A DNA stretch of 64,000 nucleotides from Chrysemys picta bellii (taxonomy: Eukaryota; Chordata; Testudines; Emydidae): positions 56,635,439-56,699,438 of the forward strand of contig NC_088800.1 of NCBI RefSeq assembly GCF_011386835.1, written 5' to 3'. The translations under genes were made by a program, and so were the position numbers. The first letter of the stretch is position 1, and every line of letters starts with the position of its first letter. This document shows, piece by piece, positions 49,801 through 61,117 of this stretch. A model generated the notes under the pieces. It saw only the letters and a list, made by a program, of their open reading frames with translations. It had not been told where the DNA came from and made no database searches.

Positions 49801-50214
49801 CTTCTGTAATATAAACACATAGCTACCTTACCAAAACAAGACACTCCACTGCATACTGTTCTCCCCCTGGGGAGAGGGTGAAAAAACAAACATGACAGAT
49901 GTATAGCTACGTTGCTGAATGCACTACTAGAAGGCATTCAGATACTCCATTTAATCACTTTCCTCTTCTCCAGGAGAGGCTGCAACATGCTTTAGCAGGT
50001 GTGAGCTGTCGGCAGGCACGTGTATAGGAATCGGAGAGTTTTAGGCTCTGAATGTGTGTGGATAACACTAGGAGTGCTACGTACTTACATATGGAAATAA
50101 AGAACAGTGAGGAAATTTAAAATAGAATCTTCAGTCAGCTGAGCTTTGCAGGGTAGATGAGGGCAGCAAAAAAGGAGAACGACTAACTAAATATCAGTAC
50201 CTTTCTCAGAATTT

Positions 50215-50556
50215 AAGCCAGGAAGGACCATTATCATAATCTGGTCTGACTTCTTACGCAACAAGCCAGAATTTCAACCAGTGATTCCTACATGAACCCC
50301 AGAATTTACTGTTGAGCTAGAGCATATCTTTTGGAAAGAGTCTTGATTTAAAAAACATCAAGTGATGGAGAATCCATCACATCCTTTGGTAATTTGTTCC
50401 AATAGCTAGTTACCCTCATTGCTAAAAATTCACACCTTGTATCCAGTTTGAATTTGTGTAGCTTCAGCTTCCCGCCATTGGATCTTGTTCTGCCTTTTTT
50501 TGGCTAGAATAGAGTCCTCTAGTTTCAGAAATCTTCTTGCTGAGTAAGTACTTATA
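50215..50556 (-). mobile_element. CR1 LINE 3' end, reverse, cut by Harbinger
   Basis: Reverse of the CR1 tail: 'GATGGAGAATCCATCACATC', 'GGTAATTTGTTCCAATAG', 'TGTAGCTTCAGCTTCC'. It ends at the left terminus of the Harbinger element at 50557. A reverse-oriented LINE RT piece reappears at 58960-59400. Confidence 0.78.
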
Positions 50557-50897
50557 GGGTATGTCTACACTATGAAATTAGGTCGATTTTATAGAAGTCA
50601 ATTGTGTATGTCCACACTAAGCGCATTAAGTCGGCGGAGTGCGTTCTCAATACCATGGCTAGCATTGACTCACGGAGCAGTGCACTGTGGGTAGCTATCC
50701 TACAGTTCCCGCAGTCTCTGCTGCCCTTTGGAATTCTGGGTTAAACTCCCAATGCCTGATGGGGCAAAAACATGTTGCGGGTGGTTTTGGGTACATGTCG
50801 TCAATCTCCCCTCCCTTCCTCCGTGAAAGCAACGGTAGACAATCGTTTCGCGCCTTTTTTCCTGGGTTACCTGTGCAGATGCCATAGCACGGCAAGC

Positions 50898-51718
50898 ATG
50901 CAGCCCGCTCAGCTCACCGCTGCTGTTTGTGAGCATTGTAAACACCTTGCACATTATACTGCAGTATGTGCAAAACCTGGCTAGGAGACGCCAGCATGAG
51001 GATGATTGTGAGGAGGACATGGACACAGACATTCCTGAAAGCACGGGCTGTGGCAATTGGGACATCATGGTGGCAGTGGGGCAGGTTGGTATAGTGGAAT
51101 GCCGATTCTGGGACCAGCAAACAAGCACAGGCTGGTGGGACCGCATAGTGTTGCAGGTATGGGATGATTCCCAGTGGCTGCGAAGCTTTCACATGCGTAA
51201 AGCCACTCTCCTGAAACTTTGTGAGTTGCTTTTCCCCACCCTGAAGTGCAGGAATACCAAGATGAGAGCTGCCCTGACAGTTGAGAAGCAAGTGGCGAGA
51301 GCCCTGTGGAAGCTTCAGCACCTGACTGCTACCGGTCAGTCAGGAATCAATTTGGAGTGGGCAAATCTACTGTGAGGGCTGCTATGATCCAAGTAGCCAA
51401 TGCAGTCACTGACCTTCTGCTATCAAGGGTAGTTACTCTGGGAAATGTGCAGCTCATAGTGGATGGCTTTGCTGCAGTGGGATTCCCTAACTGTGGTGGG
51501 GTGATAGACAGAACGCATATCCCTATCTTGGCACTGGAGCACTTTGCCAACCAGTACATAAACCGCAAGGGGTACTTCTCAATGGTGCTGCAAGCACTGG
51601 TGGATCACAAGGGACATTTCACCGACATCAGTGTGGGATGGCCAGGAAAGGTGCATGACACTCGCATCTTTAGGCACTCCGGACTGTTCGAGTAGCTGCA
51701 AGAAGGGACTTACTACTT
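50898..51718 (+). pseudogene. Harbinger DDE transposase, interrupted
   Basis: From ATG 50898 (MQPAQLTAAV) the frame shifts within 15 codons to SIVNTLHIILQYVQNL. It continues with acidic DDCEEDMDTDIPE, DRIVLQVWDDSQWL and MRKATLLKLCELLFPTLK, shifts again near 51330, and reads VGKSTVRAAMIQVANAV and GGVIDRTHIPI (first catalytic Asp). YINRKGYFSMVLQALVDHKG and GWPGKVHDTRIF (second Asp) follow. A TAG stands at 51693. The DIRS insertion then cuts it; the third acidic residue lies in the part lost. A C-terminal piece (TRAIRRAQLGALRIREALKT) is found at about 57008-57067. The enzyme cuts and joins the element ends. Confidence 0.85.
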
Positions 51719-52397
51719 CGTCGAGTGATTGCTCATGTGTATTCCACAATAGGTGTGCATGCTCGCCACGTGCACCGGTGCTGGAAGTTTTTCCCCTAGC
51801 AGTACCCGTAGGGGGGAGTGCCCCCCGCAACCCTTGGAGTGGCGCCTGCCTGGGGTGGTATAAGGGGATCTGCGCACTCCCCCCACCCTCAGTTCCTTCT
51901 TGCCGCCAGTGAAGGTGCGTCGGAACTGCTCTGCTCCAGCTTTGCTGTAGTTTGTCCCCAGAACTGTTCGTTCGTTCAGTGTTAGTACCTGTAGTTCGTT
52001 AGCTGTTTAGTTAGTTTAGTTAGTCAGTGAGCCCAGGCCAGGGCATGCCCCGCGCCCCGGGGTTTAAGTCGTGCGGCTCTTGCAGGCATTCTATGCCAAG
52101 AAGTGACCCGCACACGGACTGTTTGCGGTGCTTGGGAGAAACCCATATCAGCGAAAGGTGCAAGATTTGCAAGTTGTTTAAGCCTTGGACCAAAAGAGAA
52201 AGGGACACAGACTGGCTAACCTAGTGAGGAGGGCTTTAAACTAGGTTCGATGGGGACAGGTGAGCAAAGCCCACAGGTAAGTGGGGAACATGGAGACCTG
52301 GGAGATGGGTCGGAAACGAGAGGGAGTGTGGGCTATATTGGCAGAGAGAAAGGAGGGTCAGGACAAAACTGGGAGGAAAGATCAAACCAGTATCTTA

Positions 52398-55300
52398 GAT
52401 GCCTATATACAAATGCGAGAAATATGGGTAATAAGCAGGAAGAACTGGAAGTGCTAATAAATAAATACAACTATGACATTGTTGGCATCACTGAAACTTG
52501 GTGGGATAATACACATGATTGGAATGTTGGTGTGGATGGGTACAGCTTGCTCAGGAAGGATAGACAGGGGAAAAAGGGAGGAGGTGTTGCCTTATATATT
52601 AAAAATGTACACACTTGGGCCTGGTCCACACTAACCCCCCACTTCGGACTAAGGCACGCAAATTCAGCTACGTTAATAACGTAGCTGAATTCGAAGAACC
52701 TTAGTCCGAACTTACCGCGGGTCCAGACGTGGCAGGCAGGCTCCCCCGTCGATGCTGCGTACTCCTCTCGCTGAGCTGGAGTACCAGCGTCGACGGCAAG
52801 CACTTCCGGGATCGATCCGGGATCAATTTATCGTGTCTAGACAAGACGCGATAAATCGATCCCAGAAGATCGATCGCTTACATCCGGACCAGGAAGTAAG
52901 TATAGACGTACCCTGGGACTGAGGTAGAGATGGACATAGGAGATGGAAGTGTTGAGAGTCTCTCTGGGTTAGGCTAAAAGGGGTAAAAAAACAAGAGTGA
53001 TGTCATGCTAGGAGTCTACTACAGGCCACCTAACCAGGTGGAAGAGGTGGATGAGGCTTTTTTTAAACAACTAACAAAATCATCCAAAGCCCAAGATTTG
53101 GTGGTGATGGGGGACTTCAACTATCCGGATATATGTTGGGAAAATAACACAGCGGGGCACAGACTATCCAACAAATTCTTGGACTGCATTGCAGACAACT
53201 TTTTATTTCAGAAGGTTGAAAAAGCTACTGGGGGGAAGCTGTTCTAGACTTGATTTTAACAAATAGGGAGGAACTCGTTGAGAATTTGAAAGTAGAAGGC
53301 AGCTTGGGTGAAAGTGATCATGAAATCATAGAGTTTGCAATTCTAAGGAAGGGTAGAAGGGAGAACAGCAAAATAGAGACAGTGGATTTCAGGAAGGCAG
53401 ATTTTGGTAAGCTCAGAGAGCTGATAGGTAAGGTCCCATGGGAATCAAGACTGAGGGGAAAAACAACTGAGGAGAGTTGGCAGTTTTTCAAAGGGACACT
53501 ATTAAGGGCCCAAAAGCAAGCTATTCCGCTGGTTAGGAAAGATAGAAAATGTGGCAAAAGACCACCTTGGCTTAACCACGAGATCTTGCATGATCTAAAA
53601 AATAAAAAGGAGTCATATAAAAAATGGAAACTAGGACAAATTACAAAGGATGAATATAGGCAAACAACACAGGAATGCAGGAGCAAGATTAGAAAGGCAA
53701 AGGCACAAAATGAGCTCAAACTAGCTACAGGAATAAAGGGAAACAAGAAGACTTTTTATCAATACATTAGAAGCAAGAGGAAGACCAAAGACAGGGTAGG
53801 CCCACTGCTTAGTGAAGAGGGAGAAACAGTAACAGGAAACTTGGAAATGGCAGAGATGCTTAATGACTTCACTGAGAAGTCTGAAGGAATGCCTAACATA
53901 GTGAATGCTAATGGGAAGGGGATAGGTTTAGCAGATAAAATAAAAAAAGAACAAATTAAAAATCACTTAGAAAAGTTAGATGCCTGCAAGTCACCAGGGC
54001 CTGATGAAATGCATCCTAGAATACTCAAGGAGCTAATAGAGGAGGTATCTGAGCCTCTAGCTATTATCTTTGGAAAATCATGGGAGACAGGAGAGATTCC
54101 AGAAGACTGGAAAAGGGCAAATATAGTGCCCATCTATAAAAAGGGAAATAAAAACAAACCAGGAAACTACAGACCAGTTAGTTTAACTTCTGTGCCAGGG
54201 AAGATAATGGAGCAAGTAATTAAGGAAATCATCTGCAAACACTTGGAAGGTGGTAAGGTGATAGGGAACAGCCAGCATAGATTTGTAAAGAACAAATCAT
54301 GTCAAACCAATCTGATAGCTTTCTTTGATAGGATAATGAGTCTTGTGGATAAGGGAGAAGCTGTGGATGTGGTATACCTAGACTTTAGTAAGGCATTTGA
54401 TACAGTTTCGCATGATATTCTTATCGATAAACTAGGCAAATACAATTTAGATGGGGCTACTATAAGGTGGGTGCATAACTGGCTGGATAACCGTGCTCAG
54501 AGTTATTAATGGTTCCCAATCCTGCTGGAAAGGCATAACGAGTGTGGTTCCACAGGGGTCTGTTTTGGGACCGGCTCTGTTCAATATCTTCATTAACGAC
54601 TTAGATATTGGCATAGAAAGTACGCTTATTAAGTTTGCGGATGATACCAAACTGGGAGGGATTGCAACAGCTTTGGAGGACAGGGTCATAATTCAAAATG
54701 ATCTGGATAAATTGGAGAAATGGTCTGAGTTAAACAGGATGAAGTTTAACAAAGACAAATGCAAAGTGCTCCACTTAGGAAGAAAAAATCAGTTTCACAC
54801 ATACAGAATGGGAAGAGACTGTCTAGGAAGGAGTACGGCAGAAAGGGATCTAGGGGTTATAGTGGACCACAAGCTAAATATGAGTTAACAGTGTGATGAT
54901 ATTGCAAAAAAAGCAAACATGATTCTGGGATGTATTAACAGGTGTGTTGTGAGCAAGACATGAGAAGTCATTCTTCCGCTCTACTCTGCTTTGGTTAGGC
55001 CTCAGCTGGAGTATTGTGTCCAGTTCTGGGCACCGCATTTCAAGAAAGATGTGGAGAAATTGGAAAGGGTCCAGAGAAGAGCAACAAGAATGAATAAAGG
55101 TCTTTAGAACATGACCTATGAAGGAAGGCTGAAAGAATTGGGTTTGTTTAGTTTGGAAAAGAGAAGACTGAGAGGGGACATGATAGCAGTTTTCAGGTAT
55201 CTAAAAAGGTGTCATAAGGAGGAGGGAGAAAACTTGTTCACCTTAGCCTCTAAGGATAGAACAAGAAGCAATGGGCTTAAACTGCAGCAAGGGAGGTCTA

Positions 55301-55437
55301 GGTTGGACATTAGGAAAAAGTTCCTAACTGTCAGGGTGGTTAAACACTGGAATAAATTGCCTAGGGAGGTTGTGGAATCTCCATCTCTGGAGATATTTAA
55401 GAGTAGGTTAGATAAATGTCTATCAGGGATGGTCTAG
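52398..55437 (+). pseudogene. CR1 ORF2: endonuclease and reverse transcriptase
   Basis: APE-type endonuclease: CLYTNARNMGNKQEELEVL, YDIVGITETWWDNTHDW, GGGVALYIKN (before the MITE), then [32 protein letters not shown] and [11 protein letters not shown]. Reverse transcriptase: [77 protein letters not shown], and FADDTKLGG with intact catalytic Asp pair at 54633-54644. The C-terminus ends [12 protein letters not shown] frameshift near 53235, a TAA at 54507-54509 and several stops after 54885 break it. Confidence 0.9.
52617..52917. mobile_element. GTCTACAC-type MITE inside the CR1
   Basis: GGGCCTGGTCCACACTAAC on the left and, inverted, GGGTACGTCTATACTTAC on the right. Inside, ATTCAGCTACGTTAATAACG folds with AACGTAGCTGAATT, and AGACAAGACGCGATAAATCGAT-like blocks are mirrored. 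It separates ALYIKN from the rest of the CR1 endonuclease. Confidence 0.8.
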
Positions 55438-57165
55438 ACCGTATTTGGTCCTGCCATGCGGGCAGGGGACTGGACTCAATGACCTCTCGAGGTCCCTTCC
55501 AGTCCTAGAATCTATGAATCTATTAGGCTCCGGGCCATCCCAATGGAGTCGGCACTGACCCCAACCCCAGCACGCTGCTCCGAACCAGTATTCGGCACCG
55601 CGGCGTCGATATGCAGTGACCCTCCAGTACCATTGACCAGTTGGCACCGCTCCCCTTCCACGGGGCATGCCAAGAGGGCCAAGAAGACTCTCTCTTTGCA
55701 GCAGCACAGAGGGAAATCTGGGACAGAGGCTAGGCCCATGTCGGGCAGTCCTTGATCCCCACCGGGCCCCAGGCCTCTCCAGATGTCCGGATGCCTTCCA
55801 TGCCTGAAGCCCTCCAGGCGGCCCAGGACGTCATGTCCAGGCCAGTGCCTGGAGCGCTGCCGATGTTGGCCCCGCATTCCAGAGGCAAGCCGCTGCTGGG
55901 ATCTCTGCAGCCGCCTCCAGCCCAGTCTTGGTCAAGGGAACGTTCCTGATGCTGATCGCCGCCCAGCGACCACTCAGGACAGAGTCCAGGTGGATTGCCC
56001 TCAATGCCGACCAGACTGTCTGGCTGGGTTCCGGCCAGCTGGGACTCGCAGTACCGCTCGTCCTCAAGGAGTGAACATTGATGGGACCGTGGCAGGCATC
56101 ACCGTCGGTCCTCATCTCAGAGAAGGTACAGCAGTCGGTCATAGCTTGATCATCGATGCCATTCCTGCTCGGACTCCCGCTCCAAGTCTCCGTCAAGACA
56201 TCGCAGCGCCAGGCGTCTGACCATCGCGGGTCCGCCTGTCGAGGTCGTTCGCGGAGCAGCTATTACCGTCGGTACCAGTCCGCCACGTCGAGATCACGGT
56301 CCTGTGGCCGTCGTAGATCCAGGCACCGCCACTCCTCCCGGTCCAGGGACAGCAGCGGATTGTATGCCAGCCGGGTCTCCATCCACAGCCGTCCTTCGAT
56401 GGGCCAGGCCAGCCAACCCAGACAGCCGGTCCTGCCGGTGCCACAGCAGGTGCAGTGGCACCGAGCGTCGTGGCCGGCTGAATGGTACCAGTGGGCACCC
56501 TGGCCTCCGGCGCAGCCCCCGGTGGGAACTCGCTTGGTGGCCGGAGTTTCGGAAGCACCGTCGGCCTCCCAATCCAGACCCCCGAGAAAGGAGTCAGTGG
56601 GGCGTACGTCCTCGGCACCGTGCCTGGAGTCCAACCAGGTGGTGGACCCTCCAGTGCCGGCCGACACCCAGAGCACCGCACCGGCCTCTTCGCCCCGCCC
56701 GGAGTCCTGCAGGAGGACTCTAGGGACCACCAAGAACTTTTAAAGAGGGTGGCAGCAAGACTACACCTCCAGGCAGAGGAGATGGAGGAGCCCTCGGACT
56801 CCCTGTTTAACATGTTGTCCTCATCTGCACCGGGAAGGGTGGCCTTGCCTTTCCACAAAGGGGTGGCTAAGATTTCAAATGCCCTGTGGCAAACACCGGC
56901 CTCATTGGCCCCCATCTCTAAAAAGGCTGAATGTAAGTACTTTGTACCACTAAAGCGCATGAGTACTTGTATCCCCACCCAGCAGCCGATTTTGAGCAGC
57001 CAGACACCAGGGCGATTAGAAGAGCACAGCTAGGCGCGCTGCGCATCAGAGAGGCTTTGAAAACCAGTTTCATGACTGGCCAGTTGTGTGTGTTTCTCCT
57101 TGATGCAAACCTGCCCCCTTTGTTGATTTTAATCCCCTGTAAGCCAACCACCCTCCCCCCTTCGA

Positions 57166-57208
57166 AATAAAGAACTATTGTTTTGAAACCATGCATTGTT
57201 TCTTTATT
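57166..57208. terminator. Convergent polyadenylation signals of a Harbinger element
   Basis: AATAAA on the + strand at 57166-57171 would end the transposase transcript. TTTATT at 57203-57208 (AATAAA on the - strand) would end the Myb transcript. The two genes of the element are transcribed toward each other and stop within about 40 bp. Confidence 0.6.
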
Positions 57209-58485
57209 AATTTAGAAAAAAAAAAAGAGATAACGGACAAGGTAGCCCGGCTGGGGTAGGGGAGGAGGGAAGGACAAGGTCACATTGCTTATTGTAGCAA
57301 CACTACAAATCAAAAGTGTTTGAATGACAGCCTTCTGTTGCTTGGGCCATCCCCTGGAGTTGAGTGGCTGGGTGCCCAGAGCCTCTCCCGCCCCCCTCCC
57401 CCCCCCACCCCCAGCATTGCCTCCTGCCTCTTCTCATCATGCTCACTTAATGCTTTCCAGGCCTCTGCCACTGCTGCCTCCATGCATTCAGCTGTGCCCT
57501 ATTAGTGCGGGAGGACTGCATGAGCTTGGAAAACATGTAATCGCGAGTGCGTTTTTTTTCGCCTTCTAATCTGCAATAACCTCAGGGACGGAAATTATAG
57601 GGGGAGCGTAGAAACATTTCCTCCTGCAGGGGGATAAAAAGGGAGAGTAAAATTTAAGATGATACATTTCTTAGAACAGAAGGGAGATTCTTTCACAGTG
57701 AAGCAATTTACAGCAGACAGTACATGTGCTTGAAGTACAAGGTCGCATTTTGCCTTTTATATTGAGTGCCTGCCGGTATGGTGACACATCACACACAGCT
57801 GGGCAACAGAATTTGGTTTCCAGGCAGCCATGGTAAGATAAAGGGTACGCGGGGTTGGCTTCTTCTGCCTTCATAACATGTGGGAATGGTTTCAAACTGC
57901 AGCGCCCTCCTTTCCTGTAGCAACCAATGCAGATTGGGTTTGCCATTTAAAAGGAGGGGCTGAAGTTTTCGGGTGGATATACAGCACACACCTCCCCACT
58001 GCGTGGCTATTCTCTGGGATGATCCCTTCACCTCTCCCCCCACCGCATGGCTATTCTCAAGGATGATTCCTTTTAGCCAAGCGCAAACAGCCCAACATGA
58101 ACGGGGTCCTTTTACTGTTCCTTACAAAAATTCCCCTATTTCAACCAGGTTACCATCAATGATATCACTCTCCTGAGGCTAACACAGAAAGATATAGACC
58201 GAATGTTGCTTGAATGCGACCAAAACCCAGGACCATTTGCTGCCATGCTTTGTGCTGCAATGATTCCAGACTACTTGCTACTGGCTTGGCGTGGTAAAGT
58301 GTCCTACCGTGGAGGATGAAATAAGGCACCCCTCCCCAGAAACCTTCTGCAAAAGCTTTCAGAGTGCCTCCAGGAGAGCTTCAAGGAGATGTCCCTGGAG
58401 GATTCCTGCTCCATCCCCAGACACATTAACAGACTTTTCCAGTAGCTGTACTGGCCGCGAATGCGTCCCAGTTCTTCAGGGCAAA

Positions 58486-58957
58486 TCAAACATTAAACAC
58501 AATTGCTTTTAAACCCTGTACTGTAGTTACAAATGTGCACTCACCAGCGGTGCCTTCTCCAGCTTCAAGATCGGGGATCCTGCCTTGGGAGGGTATTGGC
58601 TCCAGGGTGATGAAAAGGTCCTGGCTGCAAGGGAGAACGGATTCACCGCTTGCCTGCTGCGCATTCTTCTCCTCCCCCTCGTCCTCATTCACAAAATCCT
58701 CCTCCCTGTTGCGTGAGACTACCCCCTTGCAGATAGTGGTGGGGTAGTGGTAAGGTCCCCCCTAGAATGCCATGCAGCTGATCATAGAAGCGGCATGTAT
58801 GGGTCTCTGACCCGGAGCAATCGTTTGCCTCCTTTGTCTTTTGGTAGGCTTGCCTGAGTGCCTTAACTTTCATGCAGCACTGCTGTGTCTCCCTGTTGTA
58901 GCCTCTGTCCACCATGCCCTGTGCGATTTTTAGCATTTCTTCTTTTTGATTGGAGTT
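58486..58957 (-). pseudogene. Harbinger Myb/SANT protein gene, 5' end missing
   Basis: The first piece, 58700-58957 on the - strand, has the second half of the trihelix domain: KIAQGMVDRGYNRETQQCC, MKVKALRQAYQKTKEAN, CRFYDQLHGILGG. A second piece, 58510-58690, is acidic (NEDEGEEKNAQQASGES, LFITLEPIPSQGRIPDLEAG) and looks like the next exon. The first helix and the start codon lie beyond the point where the element was cut. It is homologous to the intact frame at 11199-11642. Confidence 0.8.
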
Positions 58958-58959
58958 TA

Positions 58960-59400
58960 CCTTTATCAACCAACCTTGTAATTTCATCAAACAACATTAG
59001 GTTTGACATTTTTTTCCATAAAACCATGTTGATTGGTATTAATTATGCTCCATATTAGCTATTTTTTATTTTTCTTTCTTTCCCCAAGAATAACATCAGG
59101 CTAACAAGCCTATAAATTACCTGAGTTATCCTGTTTTTGTTTTTCAATACCATAATAACATCAGCTTCTCTACAGTCCTCTGGAACTTCCTCATTATTCC
59201 GAAATTTATTAAATATTACCATCAACTGTCCAGAAAGCTCTTTGGCTAATTCTTTTAAAACTCTTTTTGATGTGACTTATTTGGACTTGCTGATTTATAA
59301 AAATATTTAACTTTAGTTGATACTGGTTAACATCCTCCATAATTACTATTGGAATGGAAAGTATTTCATCACTATCTGATATGAAAACATCATCCAATTG
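58960..59400 (-). mobile_element. CR1/L3-like LINE RT fragment, reverse orientation
   Basis: On the - strand: ELSGQLMVIFNKFRNNEEVP, DCREADVIMVLKN, RLVSLMLFL, NQHGFMEKN-like phrases in RT order. Very AT-rich and decayed. It may be the continuation of the reverse CR1 cut at 50556. Confidence 0.65.
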
Positions 59401-59404
59401 CAAA

Positions 59405-59990
59405 AGAGGCAAATGTCATTCGGGGATGTATTCACAGGAGTGTCATACGTAAGACACGGGAGATAATTGTTTTATTCTCTTTTGTACTGGTGAGGCCCTA
59501 GCTGGAGTACTGGGTCCAGTTTTGGGTGCCACACTTTCAGAAATATGTGAACAAATTCGAGTCCAGGGGAGAGCAACAAAAATAAGTAGTTTAGAAAATA
59601 TGAGGGAAGGTTTCAGTCTAGAGAAGAGAAGGCTGAGGGGGGACATAAGTCTTCAAATATGTAGAAGGTTGTTAAAGAGGACGGTGATCAATTGTTCTCC
59701 ATGTCCACTGAGGGTTGGACAAGAAATAATCAACTTAGTTTGCAGCAAGGGAGAGTTAGGTTAGTTATTAGGAAAAACTTTCTACCTCTAAGGAGTTGAG
59801 CACTGGAACAAGCTACCTAGAGAGGTTGTGGAAACCCCAACATTGGAGGATTTAAAGAACTGGTTAGACAGATATCTGTCAGGGACGGTCTAGGTTTGCT
59901 TAATCCAGCCTCAATGTGGGGGGAAAGAGAAATGGACAAGATGGCCTCTTGAGCTCCCTTCCAACCCTGCCTTTCCATGATTCTTTCCAA
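59405..59990 (+). mobile_element. CR1 LINE 3' end
   Basis: Starts with 'TGTCATTCGGGGATGTATTC', passes through 'GTCCAGTTTTGGGTGCCACA' and 'GAGAAGAGAAGGCTGAGGGG' (LEKRRLRGD), and ends 'TTCCAACCCTGCCTTTCCAT' / 'GATTCTTT'. It encodes the last part of ORF2 with shifts. Older than the CR1 at 52206. Confidence 0.85.
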
Positions 59991-61117
59991 ATGCAGAATG
60001 AATGTGTGTATTGAACATTCCTGCTTTGGCTGCATCATTGACAATCCCGTCGTAATCACTTGTGCCCAAGAAGCTATTTTAAATATACTGATGGGAATAC
60101 TGCCCACTGCAGTAAGCAGTCTTGCACTGGCAGGAGATGGGGAGGTAGTAGAATAGATCATTTAATAAGTTGTCTATTTTTTTACTACTTTGATGCCAGT
60201 TAGGAGTGCTTCCAAACTGCAGTGCAGAAAGATAATACAAAGAGCTCTGCCATGATTAGACATAGCGTGGTTCAGCTTGGAAGAATGTAGCTAGCAGTTG
60301 TGGGGGGAAATAATTGGAAGCTCATGCAGGCAGAGGGAGGGAGAAATATTGGAGTAGTGATACTGGATGAAGCTTATGCCACACTATCTGAGCAAGTTGG
60401 CTCTACAGTTAGGACTTTTTTAAATTGAGCCTTAAAAAACCCCAGGACCAATAAATATGTTACCATGGTTTTTAAAAAATGTCAAGGGAACAATATTTTT
60501 TAACAAATTTTCAACTGCTGTGCTAGTACCCCAAACACTCAAGTACTGGCCAGCACCTCAGGGTGAAATTGAAAGTGAAATTAACTAATCTAGTTTCATT
60601 GCCCGACAAGAAAGAATGCAAAAAGTGATTGCAGAGCATAAATAGTGGGAAGGTAAATCAGATTGATGACATTTTCTTTTTGGCAATCTCTGTTTTAGCG
60701 GATATAAGGAAACTTGTTTTTAATTATGTTTTATGTAAGCATGCCTGCTTAAGGGATGAAGATGAACATCAAAGTAGAGATGAGTTTGCAATGTGATAAG
60801 CTGGAATAGAAGCCAGTTTAATTGTGCCTCCTCAGACACAGGCTTCATCTCAGGGACAAGGGAGATGCTAGTTCCTCTTTATGTGACTGGTGAGATTGCA
60901 GCATTCAGCACTGGGCACCTGCAGAGGGCAATAGAACAAAGACAACAAACTGTAAAGAATTTGCAGCAGAGAAACACAAATGACTCAGGGCTGGAGGGGA
61001 TGACTCATAAGGGACAGCCAAGGATCTGGAATGTGCAGGAGGGCGTATTGTTACACAGCTATTCCTCCCCGATAGTTCACTAGGGGCAATGGGATGAGAG
61101 TGGTATTTTGGGTGAAT
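59991..61117. other. Intron or flank, no feature seen
   Basis: Apparently unique sequence. I looked for the last NPRL3 exon here and did not find it. Confidence 0.45.

Larger units (their letters stand above)
52206..55524 (+). mobile_element. CR1 LINE with ORF2, inserted in DIRS gag
   Basis: Runs from a 5'-truncated point ahead of ORF2 to the CR1 end 'AGTCCTAGAATCTATGAATC'. ORF1 is absent. The DIRS gag frame reads on either side of it (…KPWTKRER before, LRAIPMESALTPT after). It carries a MITE at about 52617-52917. Relatively well preserved for the window; the exact boundaries and target duplication are not clear. Confidence 0.88.
51718..56994 (+). mobile_element. DIRS-like element, left end and gag only, holding a CR1
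   Basis: The left part (CGTCGAGTGATTGCTCATGT...) is a DIRS-type terminal repeat with leader. A gag start follows at ATG 52045 (MPRAPGFKSCGSCRHSMPRS; CLRCLGETHISERCKICKL, a Cys-rich knuckle). A CR1 occupies about 52206-55524. Gag then resumes (about 55530-56994) through LLKRVAARLHLQAEEME, FNMLSSSAPGRVALPFHKG and AECKYFVPLK. It stops abruptly at the Harbinger transposase tail. Reverse transcriptase, recombinase and right terminus are missing, so a deletion joins gag to Harbinger. Confidence 0.8.
50557..58955 (+). mobile_element. PIF/Harbinger transposon with nested insertions, right end lost
   Basis: Left end GGGTATGTCTACACTATGAAATTAGGTCG matches the left end of the Harbinger copy at 9328. It encodes a transposase remnant (50898-51718, + strand), the transposase C-terminus (56995-57160) and a Myb/SANT gene on the - strand (58486-58957). 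A DIRS element occupies 51718-56994. The right terminal repeat is absent: the Myb frame is cut at about 58957 and LINE sequence follows. Confidence 0.85.

Noticed and set aside
56193..56978. A 261-codon open frame on the - strand
   Set aside because: It is antisense to degraded DIRS gag, whose similarity is on the + strand.
59522..59764. A possible small host gene after the Harbinger element
   Set aside because: The frame encodes CR1 ORF2 C-terminal sequence ([13 protein letters not shown]) and ends in a CR1 tail.
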